This document shows, piece by piece, positions 7,757 to 18,200 of a stretch of 64,000 bases of DNA (within the stretch, counting starts at the first letter, position 1; every line of letters starts with the position of its first letter). The notes beneath the pieces were generated by a model, which saw only the letters and a program-made list of their open reading frames with translations, was not told where the DNA came from and ran no database searches. The position numbers were made by a program, and so were the translations under genes. Origin of the DNA: Pedobacter cryoconitis (GTDB lineage: Bacteria; Bacteroidota; Bacteroidia; Sphingobacteriales; Sphingobacteriaceae); the NCBI GenBank assembly GCA_019352875.1, contig JAAAFW010000015.1:1-64000 (forward strand). The letters run 5' to 3'.

Positions 7757-9910
7757 ATGAAGAAACTAATACTTGTTAATTTTTTGATTTTCAGCACTAC
7801 GGTTGTCTGCTGGTCACAGACTAAAAACGATGCTGTTCAGATTACCGATATGCTGAAGATACAGCGTGCCGGACAGCTGGATATTTCGCCGGATAAAAAG
7901 AAAATCCTTTTTACAGTGCAGAAAATTCAGCCGAAAGCTATTGACTCAGCAAACTTTGAATATGAAAACCAATTGTGGATAGGTGAGCTGGGTAAAGACT
8001 ATAATCTGCGCCAGTTGACTTTCAGTAAAGACAACCCCGGACAGGCATCATTTTCTCCCGATGGAAAATCTATTTTGTTTATTCGTAATGTTAATGGTAA
8101 AGGGCAATTTTTTCTCCTGCCATTAGCGGGTGGAGAGGCCCGGCAGTTAACAACTTATAAATACGGTGTCGGCTCTCCAAAATGGAGCCCCGACGGTAAA
8201 AAAGTCGTATTTACAGTTAGCCTTAAAATAAATGAGCTGATTTCCGATATCACATTGAATCCTGGCCAGCAGCTCCCCGCATGGAGCAGTGAGAAACCCG
8301 GATTTGCCAAAAATGATTATTTTTCAGTTAGCAACACTAAAGGAGATCCAAATGGTGATCTATCCCAAATCAGAGCATATCTGAATAAAAATGAGATTGA
8401 TAATAAAGCCAAAGTCATTAACAAACTGCAGTTTCAGGGAGAGTCAGCAACTTCTTCGGAAATTCAGCTTAGTCAGGTATTTGTATTCGATATCTCCGGT
8501 AAATCTGAACCAGTCTTAGTTACTTCAGGATTCAATTCCTACAGTGATCCTTACTTTGTCAATAACCAGGAAATCTTGGTGAATGGTCGTCTGGAAGAAA
8601 ATGTTTTTCCCGATCGCTCTCAGGAGTCCGCTATATATAAAATCAATATTCAGACCAAGGCTGTTAACCCGCTCTTGGGGAAAAAGGAAAGCAGCTATAG
8701 GATCGGTTCTGTTTCTCCATCTGGTAAATACCTTGTTTATGGGGTATCCGAAATCGGGAAACCTAGTGTGGGAAAGGTTTCTGTTCAGGATCTGGGGTCA
8801 GGAAAAGATATCAGTACCATCCAGCTGGATCGTAATCTCAATGGGTTTAAATGGTCAGATAAGGAAGATATACTTTATTTTACGGCACAAAGTAATGGTG
8901 GTGTCCCTTTATATAAAACTGCGGTTAAAAATGGAGTGGTCAGTAAATTATCAGATGAATCTGAGGGGATAGAAGATTTTGTACTGGGTGATAAATCATT
9001 TATTTATAGCAAAACAAGTGTACAGAATCCCTCAGAACTGGAAGTTGCCGATGAACAGTTGAAAAATGTGAAGGTAATTACTGCCTTAAACTCTGGGTGG
9101 CTGGCGAAGAAGAATATAATTTTGCCCGAACAACATACTTTTAAGAATGATGCTGGTATGGATGTAGAATACTGGGTTATGAAACCAGCTAATTATCAGT
9201 CTGGTCAGAAATATCCATTATTACTGGAAATCCATGGCGGACCAAGTGCGATGTGGGGACCGGGAGAAGCGGGAATGTGGCATGAATATCAGTATTTCTG
9301 CGCGATGGGTTACGGGGTGGTTTATAGTAATCCCCGTGGTTCAGGAGGTTATGGAGAACAGTTCCTCCGGGGGAATGTAAATAACTGGGGTGAGGGCCCG
9401 ATGAAAGATGTAATGGGTGCTTTAGACAGAACTGTTGCAGAAGGTTGGGCCGATACCACGAAATTGGTAGTTACAGGAGGTTCTTACGCAGGTTATCTGG
9501 TCAGCTGGATAGTTGGACATGACCAACGTTTTAAAGCCGCCTGTACACAACGTGGTGTTTATGATCTTAAGACGTTTTTTGGGGAAGGAAATGCATGGCG
9601 ATTAGTGCCTAATTATTTCGGGGGCTATCCATGGGAAGAGGCCGCAGGTAAAATCATCGAGCGTGAGTCTCCGATCAATTACGTCGCCAATATCAAAACT
9701 CCGCTGATAATATTTCATGGAGAAAGCGACCTGAGAACAGGTGTCATCCAAAGTGAGATGCTATATAAGAGTTTAAAAGTTTTAAACAGACCGGTTGAAT
9801 ATGTACGACATCCTGGTGCCACACATGAGATTACACGGAGTGGTGACAACAGGCAGCGTATAGACCAGATGCTGCGTACTTATGAATTTTTCGAACGTTT
9901 TATTCATTAA
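7757..9910 (+). CDS. S9 family prolyl oligopeptidase-type serine peptidase
   Basis: A 717-aa exported peptidase of the S9 family. A signal peptide (to about residue 20, CWSQ) is followed by a PD40-repeat beta-propeller (about 30-430) and an alpha/beta-hydrolase domain (about 450-717). The catalytic triad is visible: S576 in GGSYAGY, D658 in HGESDLRT and H690 in GATHEI. The oxyanion-hole region reads LEIHGGPSAMWG, and NPRGSGGYGE is the usual S9 loop. It resembles the acylaminoacyl-peptidase/DPP branch more than classic prolyl oligopeptidase. Length is normal. The gene is monocistronic and ends at a clear terminator. Confidence 0.93.
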   Translation: MKKLILVNFLIFSTTVVCWSQTKNDAVQITDMLKIQRAGQLDISPDKKKILFTVQKIQPKAIDSANFEYENQLWIGELGKDYNLRQLTFSKDNPGQASFSPDGKSILFIRNVNGKGQFFLLPLAGGEARQLTTYKYGVGSPKWSPDGKKVVFTVSLKINELISDITLNPGQQLPAWSSEKPGFAKNDYFSVSNTKGDPNGDLSQIRAYLNKNEIDNKAKVINKLQFQGESATSSEIQLSQVFVFDISGKSEPVLVTSGFNSYSDPYFVNNQEILVNGRLEENVFPDRSQESAIYKINIQTKAVNPLLGKKESSYRIGSVSPSGKYLVYGVSEIGKPSVGKVSVQDLGSGKDISTIQLDRNLNGFKWSDKEDILYFTAQSNGGVPLYKTAVKNGVVSKLSDESEGIEDFVLGDKSFIYSKTSVQNPSELEVADEQLKNVKVITALNSGWLAKKNIILPEQHTFKNDAGMDVEYWVMKPANYQSGQKYPLLLEIHGGPSAMWGPGEAGMWHEYQYFCAMGYGVVYSNPRGSGGYGEQFLRGNVNNWGEGPMKDVMGALDRTVAEGWADTTKLVVTGGSYAGYLVSWIVGHDQRFKAACTQRGVYDLKTFFGEGNAWRLVPNYFGGYPWEEAAGKIIERESPINYVANIKTPLIIFHGESDLRTGVIQSEMLYKSLKVLNRPVEYVRHPGATHEITRSGDNRQRIDQMLRTYEFFERFIH

Positions 9911-9950
9911 TTGAAAGCTGGGAATATCTCCTTTTATTGAAAACGGAATT

Positions 9951-9981
9951 CGCAGACCTTTACCGGTCATGCGGCTTTTTT
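9951..9981 (+). terminator. Rho-independent terminator after the S9 peptidase gene
   Basis: CGCAGACC (9951-9958) pairs with GGTC and TGCG (9965-9973, one bulged A), followed by GC and six T residues at 9976-9981. Confidence 0.75.
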
Positions 9982-10080
9982 GCTTAATTAGATTTACAGT
10001 TTGAAAAATCTGGTATAATTATTATCATTACATTGTTTTATAAGCTTATCTCAAGCATTTTTTGAACAACAAATATCACT

Positions 10081-10575
10081 ATGAAAAAAATAATTCTAAC
10101 TGCCGTTCTAATGTCTTTCTCTGTTTATGGTTTCTCCCAGTTTAAAGTTGGGCGGTCCAAAGAAGAAGTAAAAGCAGACAAAGAGAAAGTAACACCAAAA
10201 AGAATTGGAGTTAAGACAACTGCGTTAACTGCAGATTACGAGCTTTATGCTGTTGGAGACGATAAAGAGTTTTTGCGGTATATTACCAAAGGGGGGATGG
10301 GAACTGAAATCTATGAAGTGATTAATTTCACAGACATGAAAGAGGAAGCTGATTTTTACAAATACGTCCTTGGATTATATGATGATTTTAAAGACAATGA
10401 GATCTTAATTAATAACATGAAGATCGTGCCCCGTGAAATGAAATTGCTTGGTATGAAGAATATCATGTTTGATGTATATCCAAAAAGCAATTCTGATTAT
10501 AAGAATTCTACAATTATGCTGTCAAAAAAAGCCTGGATTAATTTATTTAAAAACTCCAGGATCCACAAAATATAG
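10081..10575 (+). CDS. Small secreted protein of unknown function
   Basis: A 164-aa protein that I do not recognise. It has a Sec-type signal peptide (MKKIILTAVLMSFSVYGFSQ), then a charged Lys/Glu-rich stretch (residues 24-42). A mixed alpha/beta body follows with ELYAVGDDKEFLRYITKGG and EADFYKYVLGLYDDF. It has no cysteine, no membrane segment and no repeat. It is a single-gene transcript closed by a strong bidirectional terminator. Base and codon use do not stand out from neighbours. Confidence 0.7.
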   Translation: MKKIILTAVLMSFSVYGFSQFKVGRSKEEVKADKEKVTPKRIGVKTTALTADYELYAVGDDKEFLRYITKGGMGTEIYEVINFTDMKEEADFYKYVLGLYDDFKDNEILINNMKIVPREMKLLGMKNIMFDVYPKSNSDYKNSTIMLSKKAWINLFKNSRIHKI

Positions 10576-10588
10576 ATGCAAAACAGAA

Positions 10589-10625
10589 ACGCCTCATCAT
10601 TAATTAAAATGATGAGGCGTTTTTT
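10589..10625. terminator. Bidirectional terminator
   Basis: A 12-bp perfect stem (ACGCCTCATCAT at 10589-10600 with ATGATGAGGCGT at 10609-10620) is followed by T residues to 10625 and preceded by an A-rich stretch. It separates the convergent secreted-protein gene and the leftward betaine transport operon. Confidence 0.9.
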
Positions 10626-10645
10626 GCAGCACAACAATCAAATCA

Positions 10646-11512
10646 CTAATTAACTGCTTCTGTTTTAATAAAGGAACTGAGTTGTCTTTCCAGATCCTGG
10701 TTTTGTTCCAGCCATTTTTCAACAGCTGCTTTGTCATCACCCGCACCAGCGAGGGCACCCATTAATGAGCCCAACTGTAATTCATTCAATTTAAAGTTTC
10801 TGAAAAATGCAGTTACCTTAGGGTTTGAGCGGACAAAATCTTTGTTGGCAACCGTTTGAATCGTCTCCACATCACCGAAAATACCTTTAGGGTCTTTAAG
10901 GAATTTTAATTTATAATTGCTGAACATATAGTGAGGAGACCATCCTGTTACTACAACAGGTGTACCAGCATCAATACTTTTTTTGACAGTGGCCAGCATC
11001 GCTGCCTCACTGGCGGACTGAAGTTCCAGTTTCAAGCCATAGGCTTTAATCGCTTCTTCTGCTTTGTTCATTATACCAGCTCCCGCATCAATACCCACTA
11101 TTTTACCGTTAAATAATGCAGCATTAGCATTTAGCTCATCTATGCTATTGATGTTCACTGATTCAGGAACTACAAAGCCAATCCGGGCGTTATCAAAGTT
11201 AGTACCAAGTACTTCCAGTTTTGCACCGAATTTGTCCAGGTATTCCTTGTGAGTTACCGGCATCCAGGTGTCCAGAAATACATCTGCATCTCCACCTGCA
11301 ACGGCTGCGAATACAGGTGCTACATCTGCATTTTTCAGCACTACTGTATAACCCTCTTTTTCCAGTAATACCTTAGATAATTGCGTCATTGCAACACCTT
11401 CTGCCCAGTTCACGTAGGCAATAGTTACTTTCTTATCGTCATTTTTTGGACTACATGCATACATTGATGTTAATGTAACGGCGACGAATAGTCCTATAAT
11501 TAATTTTTTCAT
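10646..11512 (-). CDS. Glycine betaine ABC transporter substrate-binding lipoprotein
   Basis: A 288-aa OpuAC/ProX-type binding lipoprotein for quaternary ammonium compounds. Its lipobox is SMYAC (C20). The Trp residues expected in a cation-pi cage for betaine or choline are found in YVNWAEG, FLDTWMPVTHKEY and VVTGWSPHYMF. LQLGSLMGAL and EKWLEQNQDL near the end fit the second lobe. It is the last gene of a leftward operon after porin, ATPase and permease, with 20 nt to the permease. Exact ligand (glycine betaine, choline, proline betaine) cannot be decided from sequence. Confidence 0.92.
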   Translation of the reverse strand: MKKLIIGLFVAVTLTSMYACSPKNDDKKVTIAYVNWAEGVAMTQLSKVLLEKEGYTVVLKNADVAPVFAAVAGGDADVFLDTWMPVTHKEYLDKFGAKLEVLGTNFDNARIGFVVPESVNINSIDELNANAALFNGKIVGIDAGAGIMNKAEEAIKAYGLKLELQSASEAAMLATVKKSIDAGTPVVVTGWSPHYMFSNYKLKFLKDPKGIFGDVETIQTVANKDFVRSNPKVTAFFRNFKLNELQLGSLMGALAGAGDDKAAVEKWLEQNQDLERQLSSFIKTEAVN

Positions 11513-11532
11513 GTGTATTGTGTTTTTGGGGG

Positions 11533-12363
11533 TTAATCAGATATTTTAACTTTTTTTGATCCGAATGATTGCGTGATTCTATCCAGTATGATCGCGAGAA
11601 TCACAACAGAAATACCACCTTCGAACCCTATTCCTATCTTTAATTGGGTAATTCCTTTTAAAACAACTTCACCTAATCCGCCTGCTGCAATCATGGCTGA
11701 AATAACTACCATGGAAAGCGCCATCATAATTGTTTGATTTACACCTGCAAGGATAGTGGGTAAGGCAAGTGGCAGTTCGACTTTAAATAATAGTTGTCTG
11801 GACGTCGCGCCAAAAGACCGCGTTGCCTCCACGATGTCTTCAGGTACCTGACTTATGCCCAGGGTAGTTAGGCGTACGGCCGGCGGCATAGCGAAGATAA
11901 TCGTTGCAAATGCTCCCGGAACTTTGCCCAAGCCGAAAAATAGTACTGCAGGTATCAGATACACGAAAGCTGGCATAGTTTGCATAAAATCCAGTATTGG
12001 TCTGATGATCTTTTTAGCCATCGGATTTTTTGCTGCCCATATACCGACAGGAATTCCCAGCAAAAGAGCGATAAAAGCAGACGAGAGAATCAGCGCAAGT
12101 GTCGCCATAGTCTGTGCCCAATATCCCATTGCCCAGATGAGTGTTAGTCCCAATAAGGTTAGAATGGTGACACCTAGTCCGGTTCTTTTCCAGGCCAGGA
12201 ATGCTATAAGTAATATGATCACATAGAAGGGCGGGAACATAAAAACCCATTCTACACCATTCACTATCGATTCGACTACAATTTTAATGGCGTCAAACAG
12301 ACCTGCAAAGTGCAGTGTCAGCCAGTTTATAAATTGTTCTATATAAGGTCCTATATGTATCAT
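11533..12363 (-). CDS. Glycine betaine/proline ABC transporter permease
   Basis: A 276-aa ProW/OpuAB-type integral membrane permease. It has about six hydrophobic segments, beginning FMFPPFYVIILLIAFLAW. The EAA loop for ATPase coupling is at VEATRSFGATSRQLLFKVELPLALPTILAGVNQ (about residues 180-212). AGGLGEVVLKGI is a typical later motif. Its start overlaps the end of the ATPase gene by 4 bp (ATGA), indicating coupled translation. Together with the ATPase and binding lipoprotein it forms an osmoprotectant importer. Confidence 0.93.
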   Translation of the reverse strand: MIHIGPYIEQFINWLTLHFAGLFDAIKIVVESIVNGVEWVFMFPPFYVIILLIAFLAWKRTGLGVTILTLLGLTLIWAMGYWAQTMATLALILSSAFIALLLGIPVGIWAAKNPMAKKIIRPILDFMQTMPAFVYLIPAVLFFGLGKVPGAFATIIFAMPPAVRLTTLGISQVPEDIVEATRSFGATSRQLLFKVELPLALPTILAGVNQTIMMALSMVVISAMIAAGGLGEVVLKGITQLKIGIGFEGGISVVILAIILDRITQSFGSKKVKISD

Positions 12364-13598
12364 AAAATTTCATTTTGTAAGTTATCAATTGAATTTCCTG
12401 TGATATTCTCCCAGGAAGCCCCCGTAGTTTCAATAAGCAGAGAGGTTTGTGCGACAATACCCAGTAATTTGCGGGTATCTTTGTCTATGATTGGAACGGC
12501 GCGGCCGTTCTCTGCTATAAATGGAAGCATCGTTTCTACAGTTGTTTCCGGGTAGGCCACGGGAATATCACTGATAATTGCAGCTTCAATAGTATGATGA
12601 CCTTTGGCCTTAATCTCCAGAATATCTTTGAGGTAGACAAAACCAAGAAATTCTTTGTCTGTTGAGACTGCGGGTAATGCGGTAAGGCCAGAGCTACGCA
12701 TTTTACGCAAAGTACCTTCGACTCCGTCTTTTCTGAAAATTGCGACTGTCGGTTTTTCGAACATCAGGCTTGCTGCCGTAATAATCGACTTTCGGTCAAC
12801 TTTCTCCACGAATGAAGATACGTAGTCTGTAGCCGGGTTTGTCAGAATCTCTTCCGGGGTGCCAATCTGTATAATTTCACCATCTTTCATGATGGCAATT
12901 CTGTCTCCCAAACGTATGGCCTCATCCAGATCATGCGTAATAAATACAATTGTTTTATGCATGGTTTTCTGCAAATCAATTAACTCATCCTGCATTTGAG
13001 TGCGGATTAGTGGATCCAGAGCAGAAAAAGCTTCGTCCATGAGCAGGATCTCCGGCTCATTAGCCAAAGCTCTGGCCAGACCGACCCGCTGCTGCATACC
13101 ACCAGAAAGAGCCGCAGTTGGCTGGTTCTCATAGCCCTGTAGGGAAACAAGTTCAATTACCTTTTTGGCTTTTTCCTCACGCTCTTTCTCGGGAATATCT
13201 TGCAATTCCAGTCCGAAAGCAACATTTTCGAGTACGGTACGGTGGGGAAGCAAACCGAATTTCTGGAATACCATCGCCATTTCCTTACGACGCACATCCT
13301 GCAATTCTTTGTCACCCAGGCTGGTAATATTCACTTCGTTAAGGATAACGTTTCCTGAGGTTGGCTCAATCAGCCTGTTCAGGCAGCGTAAAAGACTGGA
13401 TTTTCCACTACCGGATAAACCCATAATGACAAAAAATTCGCCTTTTTCAATTTCGAACGCCGCATTTTTTACAGCTACTGTACATCCTGTTTCTTTAAGG
13501 ATTTCTGCTTTTGTACTTCCTTTCTTCAATAGGGAAAGGGCCTCTTCCTTTTCTTTTCCAAAAATAAGGGTGAGGTCTTCTATTTTAAGTATGGACAT
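12360..13598 (-). CDS. Glycine betaine ABC transporter ATPase with tandem CBS domains
   Basis: A 412-aa ProV/OpuAA-type ATPase. Walker A is GLSGSGKS (60-67), the ABC signature LSGGMQQ (164-170), Walker B LLMDEA (185-190), and the switch region FITHDLDEA. Two CBS domains fill about 270-400 (FLGFVYLKDIL and RAVPIIDKDTRKLLGIV); in this family they sense ionic strength or cyclic dinucleotides. Residues 1-45 match the ProV N-terminal extension (LSLLKKGSTKAEILKETG). It lies 14 nt after the porin gene and overlaps the permease by 4 bp. Confidence 0.95.
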   Translation of the reverse strand: MSILKIEDLTLIFGKEKEEALSLLKKGSTKAEILKETGCTVAVKNAAFEIEKGEFFVIMGLSGSGKSSLLRCLNRLIEPTSGNVILNEVNITSLGDKELQDVRRKEMAMVFQKFGLLPHRTVLENVAFGLELQDIPEKEREEKAKKVIELVSLQGYENQPTAALSGGMQQRVGLARALANEPEILLMDEAFSALDPLIRTQMQDELIDLQKTMHKTIVFITHDLDEAIRLGDRIAIMKDGEIIQIGTPEEILTNPATDYVSSFVEKVDRKSIITAASLMFEKPTVAIFRKDGVEGTLRKMRSSGLTALPAVSTDKEFLGFVYLKDILEIKAKGHHTIEAAIISDIPVAYPETTVETMLPFIAENGRAVPIIDKDTRKLLGIVAQTSLLIETTGASWENITGNSIDNLQNEIL

Positions 13599-13612
13599 TT
13601 CTTTAGTTTATA

Positions 13613-14788
13613 TTAGAAGTAATAACCGATATTAATATTAAACCGGCTGTGCCATTTGGCTTCTGGATTACCTTGCGCGAGTCCATTTTGCCATTCAGGA
13701 CCTAACCAGGGCTGGTTTTTTCCAGCTGCCCAGTCTACGTAAGTAACCAGGTTACCTGCGGTGATCATACATCCTGCTACATTCATCTGGGTATCTGTAT
13801 ATCCTTGTTGTGGTTTTTGCATATACGCGTAATTCTCATAGAATGTAATGTCGGTAACCGGACCGATTTTTACCGGTTGTTTATATGAAAAAGAAGCAGT
13901 ATGAACTGCTGCCTTGCCTGCTACGGTATAAGATGAACCATATGCTGCAAGGTCTACAGTGCTATTAAACCCTGCCGAATCTGCAGGATTATAATGATAA
14001 TACATCGATTGGAGCTTTACATTAAGCTTTCCAAAAGTAAGATCCGTATGCAATGCTGCCGCCCATCGGGTACCCATATTACCGGTTGGTATATTATATA
14101 CACCACCAATCATGCCGGAAATACCAATTTGCTTATCCTCAGCAAGCATATATGCGGTTTTGATATTACCCTGATTCACTTCTTTATTCCTTCCGGCGAC
14201 GTCATATGAGTATCTGGATGGGTCAATCTCGGTCTGGTCACCAAAGTTGAGTTCCATAGCATTTTTAAAGAATGCAACATCATATACCCAACGATTTCGC
14301 TGCTGGTGAAATTTAACACCCATTGAGAATTTATCTTCAAATCCAAGATAATAGGGGAGGTTGAAAAACCAGTTGTGGGAGTTGTAAGTAGTGTTTCCGA
14401 ATGGGTTTTGTACCAATCCGAAATCCAATTGTGTTCTTTTATCGACGTGATACCTGACAAAACCCTCTTTTAAAAAGCCTCCGCCAAAATCTTTTGAATA
14501 AAAACGGTATTCAGCATGGAGGTCTAATTTTTTATAAGCAGCGTCTGCATTAATTCTGAACATGTCCAGACCGAAATCGCCACCCCGTTTAACCTGTTCC
14601 TTTTTCCAGGTAGAGAGATTGTAATTAAATCTTAAGGCGCCGCCAATTTTTAATGTTGGTTTTTCAGGCCTGGTTTCTACCGAACTGGTGTCCGTTGCGA
14701 CCAGAGTGCTATCCTGAGCAAACAGTGTGATTGGAAAGAAGAGTATTAATCCGAGGTATTGTAGTTTATATATGAATTGTTTAATCAT
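13613..14788 (-). CDS. Outer-membrane porin-like protein of the betaine operon
   Basis: A 391-aa protein with a signal peptide (to FPITLFAQ) and alternating amphipathic strands typical of a beta-barrel (LKIGGALRFNYNLS, LDLHAEYRFYSKDF, TQLDFGLVQNPFG). It ends in the terminal aromatic YYF expected of outer-membrane barrels. It resembles phosphate-selective or carbohydrate porins only in general pattern. It is the first gene of the operon and lies 14 nt before the transporter ATPase. The inference is a dedicated outer-membrane channel for the betaine-type solute. No plug or TonB box is seen, so passive diffusion is likely. Confidence 0.8.
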   Translation of the reverse strand: MIKQFIYKLQYLGLILFFPITLFAQDSTLVATDTSSVETRPEKPTLKIGGALRFNYNLSTWKKEQVKRGGDFGLDMFRINADAAYKKLDLHAEYRFYSKDFGGGFLKEGFVRYHVDKRTQLDFGLVQNPFGNTTYNSHNWFFNLPYYLGFEDKFSMGVKFHQQRNRWVYDVAFFKNAMELNFGDQTEIDPSRYSYDVAGRNKEVNQGNIKTAYMLAEDKQIGISGMIGGVYNIPTGNMGTRWAAALHTDLTFGKLNVKLQSMYYHYNPADSAGFNSTVDLAAYGSSYTVAGKAAVHTASFSYKQPVKIGPVTDITFYENYAYMQKPQQGYTDTQMNVAGCMITAGNLVTYVDWAAGKNQPWLGPEWQNGLAQGNPEAKWHSRFNINIGYYF

Positions 14789-14967
14789 AAAATAGTTTAG
14801 ATATGCCAGCTTAATTGCTGCATATAAAAAATGCTTTAAATAAACATTTGTATTGAAAAATCAGAGGTCAATCCTCTAGGACATTTAACCAGATAAGATG
14901 CTGCTCCTGATCAAAACACGAACCCTAAATGGTACGGTTACAGCGGTGGTTTAAATGAAAAACGATG

Positions 14968-14999
14968 CAAAGGTACTGAAAAATAAGTTAATAGGCAAA
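14968..14999 (-). promoter_or_regulatory. Bacteroidota-type promoter of the betaine transport operon
   Basis: On the minus strand TTTG (plus 14996-14999 reads CAAA) is followed after 20 nt by TACCTTTG (plus 14968-14975 reads CAAAGGTA) and then C. This matches TTTG, 19-21 nt, TAnnTTTG without mismatch. The predicted start is near 14962. Confidence 0.7.
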
Positions 15000-15213
15000 T
15001 ATTTGTTTCAAAAGGATGTTTTTTAATCCAATAAGCAATATAATGGAGGTTTTTATTTTGAGGGTAAATGACGGCTTATTTTGCTTAAAGCCAGCAAAAT
15101 GGAAATATTGGCTATGTATCCCCATTGCAGATTTTAGAATTTATATGAGTCAGAAAACACGTCAGATAAATGCTAATTATTCATCGTTTTTAGGTACAAC
15201 GTGTAATTTTGGT

Positions 15214-15221
15214 TAACTTTG
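15214..15221 (+). promoter_or_regulatory. -7 promoter element of purL
   Basis: TAACTTTG followed by C fits the Bacteroidota -7 box TAnnTTTG. No clear TTG is seen about 20 nt upstream, so the -33 element is weak or absent. The expected transcript start is about 10 nt before the purL ATG at 15239, so the leader is very short and has no Shine-Dalgarno sequence. Confidence 0.5.
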
Positions 15222-15238
15222 CGGCATAAAATAAAACC

Positions 15239-18200
15239 ATGATTTATTTCTTTTCCAACGAGAGCAATACTGTATTTGCTGTACAACTAGAACGAACCCT
15301 CAATTCGTCTGATATTTCGAAATTAGCCTGGCTGTTTGGCGATGCCAAATTGAATGAAGAAAATTCCCTGCAAGGCTATTTTATTGGTCCGCGTGCTACG
15401 ATGATTACTCCTTGGAGTACAAATGCAGTCGAGATTACTCAGAATATGGATTTGCATGGTATCGTAAGGATCGAAGAATTTCAGGCCTCTGCTACTGAAA
15501 CTCAAGATTTTGATCCGATGTTGCTGCAGTTATACAATGGATTGAACCAGGATATTTTTACAGTAAATATTCAGCCTGAAGCAATTTTAGCGATCGGAGA
15601 CATCGCTGCTTACAATCAGCAGGAAGGTCTGTCCTTAAGTGAAGAGGAAATAGATTATTTAAATAAATTATCAGAAAAACTCGGTCGTGAATTAACCGAC
15701 TCAGAGGTCTTTGGATTCTCGCAGGTTAATTCAGAACACTGCCGTCATAAAATATTTAACGGAACATTTGTTATAGATGGGGTGGAACAACCAACTTCTC
15801 TCTTTAAAATGATCCGTCAGACCTCAGCGGCCAATCCAAATGGTATTGTCTCTGCTTATAAAGATAACGTCGCTTTTGTAAAGGGGCCTACTGTTCAGCA
15901 GTTTGCGCCAAAACGTGCAGATGTACCTGATTATTATGAAATAAAAGACTTTGATTCAGTAATCTCTTTAAAAGCTGAAACACATAACTTCCCAACAACT
16001 GTAGAACCTTTTAACGGGGCGGCTACTGGTTCTGGTGGAGAGATCAGAGATAGATTAGCAGGTGGGCAGGGCTCATTGCCTTTAGCAGGTACTGCGGTTT
16101 ATATGACCTCTTTTTCACGACTTCTTGCAGATCGTCCCTGGGAAAAAGCGATGGAAGAGAGAAAGTGGCTTTATCAGACACCAATGGATATTCTGATTAA
16201 AGCGTCTAATGGTGCTTCAGATTTTGGTAACAAGTTTGGCCAGCCGTTGATTACAGGTTCAATCCTGACCTTCGAACATGAAGAAGATGCCAGGAAACTT
16301 GGTTATGATAAAGTAATCATGCAAGCTGGCGGTATCGGATATGGAAAAGCAAGTCAGGCTAAAAAATCTACTCCTGCAGTAGCAGATAAGATTGTTGTAC
16401 TTGGTGGTGAGAATTACCGGATCGGCATGGGTGGCGCGGCAGTCTCATCTGCGGATACCGGTGCAATGGGCTCAGGTATCGAATTGAATGCAATTCAGCG
16501 TTCTAATCCGGAAATGCAAAAAAGAGTCGCAAATGCGGTCAGAGGAATGGTTGAAAGTGATCATAATTCTATTGTTTCGATTCATGATCATGGTGCAGGC
16601 GGACACTTAAACTGCCTGTCTGAATTAGTAGAAGAAACAGGAGGTAAAATAGATCTGGATAAATTGCCTGTTGGTGATCCAACGTTGTCTGCAAAGGAAA
16701 TTATTGGTAACGAATCTCAGGAACGTATGGGATTGGTTATTGGTAAAGCAGATGTAGAAACACTACAAAAGATAGCTGACCGTGAACGTGCACCGATGTA
16801 TACTGTCGGCGAGGTTACAGGCGATCACAGGTTTACTTTTGAATCTGCAACCACTGGCGCTAAACCAATGGATCTTAAGATGGAAGATATGTTTGGCAGC
16901 TCTCCGAAGGTTGTTATGCAGGATCAGACCATAACCAGAAAATATGAGCCGGTTACTTATGATATCTCACAGATAAACACTTACCTGGAAGCTTTACTTC
17001 AACTGGAAGCTGTAGCTTCAAAAGACTGGTTAACAAATAAAGTAGACCGTTGTGTAGGTGGCCGTGTAGCTAAACAACAGTGTGTCGGACCATTGCAATT
17101 ACCTTTAAATAATTGCGGTGTGATGGCTTTAGATTTTCAGGGTAAAGATGGTGTAGCAACCTCAATCGGTCATGCGCCACTTTCTGCACTGATTGATCCG
17201 GCTGCGGGTAGTCGTAATGCGATTGCAGAATCACTTTCGAATCTGGTATGGGCACCGCTTAAAGACGGACTAGACAGTGTATCCTTATCTGCAAACTGGA
17301 TGTGGGCATGTAAAAACGAAGGTGAAGATGCCCGTCTTTATGCAGCGGTAAAAGCTTGCTCGGAATTTGCTATAGATCTTGGTATTAATATTCCAACCGG
17401 AAAGGATTCGCTTTCCATGAAACAAAAATATAAAGATCAGGAGGTGATTTCTCCGGGAACTGTAATTATATCAGCTGCCGGACATTGCGACGACGTCAAA
17501 AACATTATTGAACCGGTATTCAAAAAGAATGGTGGTTCAGTTTATTATATTAATTTATCTGGTGATGAATTTAAACTGGGTGGCTCATCTTTTGCCCAGA
17601 TCCTGAATAGAATTGGAGAAACTACACCAGATATTCTGAATGCTGGTCAATTCAAAAATACTTTCAATACGTTACAGGAATTAATAAAAGCAGGCAAAAT
17701 CCAGGCAGGCCATGATATTGGCAGCGGTGGTTTAATCACAACATTGCTGGAATTATGCTTTGCAGACAGAAACCTGGGTGCATCAATTGACCTGAGCACA
17801 TTAGGTAGCCAGGACATTATTGCTAAATTATTTGCTGAAAATATTGGTTTAGTATTTCAAGCTGATGATTCTGCAGAAGAATTACTAAATGCAAGAGGTG
17901 TTATTTTCCATAAAATCGGAGAGGTAAACACTGAGGCAAAACTGCAGGTTAAAGATGCCGCCAGTGAATGGAGTTTTGATATAGATCAGCTGAGAGATGT
18001 TTGGTTTACCACTTCTTACCTGTTGGATCAGAAACAAAGCGGACCGGTAAAAGCTAAAGAGCGTTTTGATAACTATAAGAATCACGCGCTTCAATACACT
18101 TTCCCAGCTTCATTCGACGGAAGAAAACCAGTTATTGACGACACTAAACCAAGACCGAAAGCAGCAGTATTACGTGAAAAAGGTTCTAATTCAGAAAGAG

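Larger units (their letters stand above)
14789..15238. other. Divergent intergenic region, porin operon / purL
   Basis: This 450-nt A/T-rich gap holds the leftward promoter of the betaine operon (14968-14999) and the rightward -7 box of purL (15214-15221). If the leftward start lies near 14962, the operon has a leader of about 170 nt. A 66-codon open frame at 15016-15216 has no family resemblance and I do not call it a gene. Confidence 0.6.

Noticed and set aside
15016..15216. 66-codon frame before purL
   Set aside because: Overlaps the divergent promoter region, has no known domain, and is A/T-rich intergenic in character.
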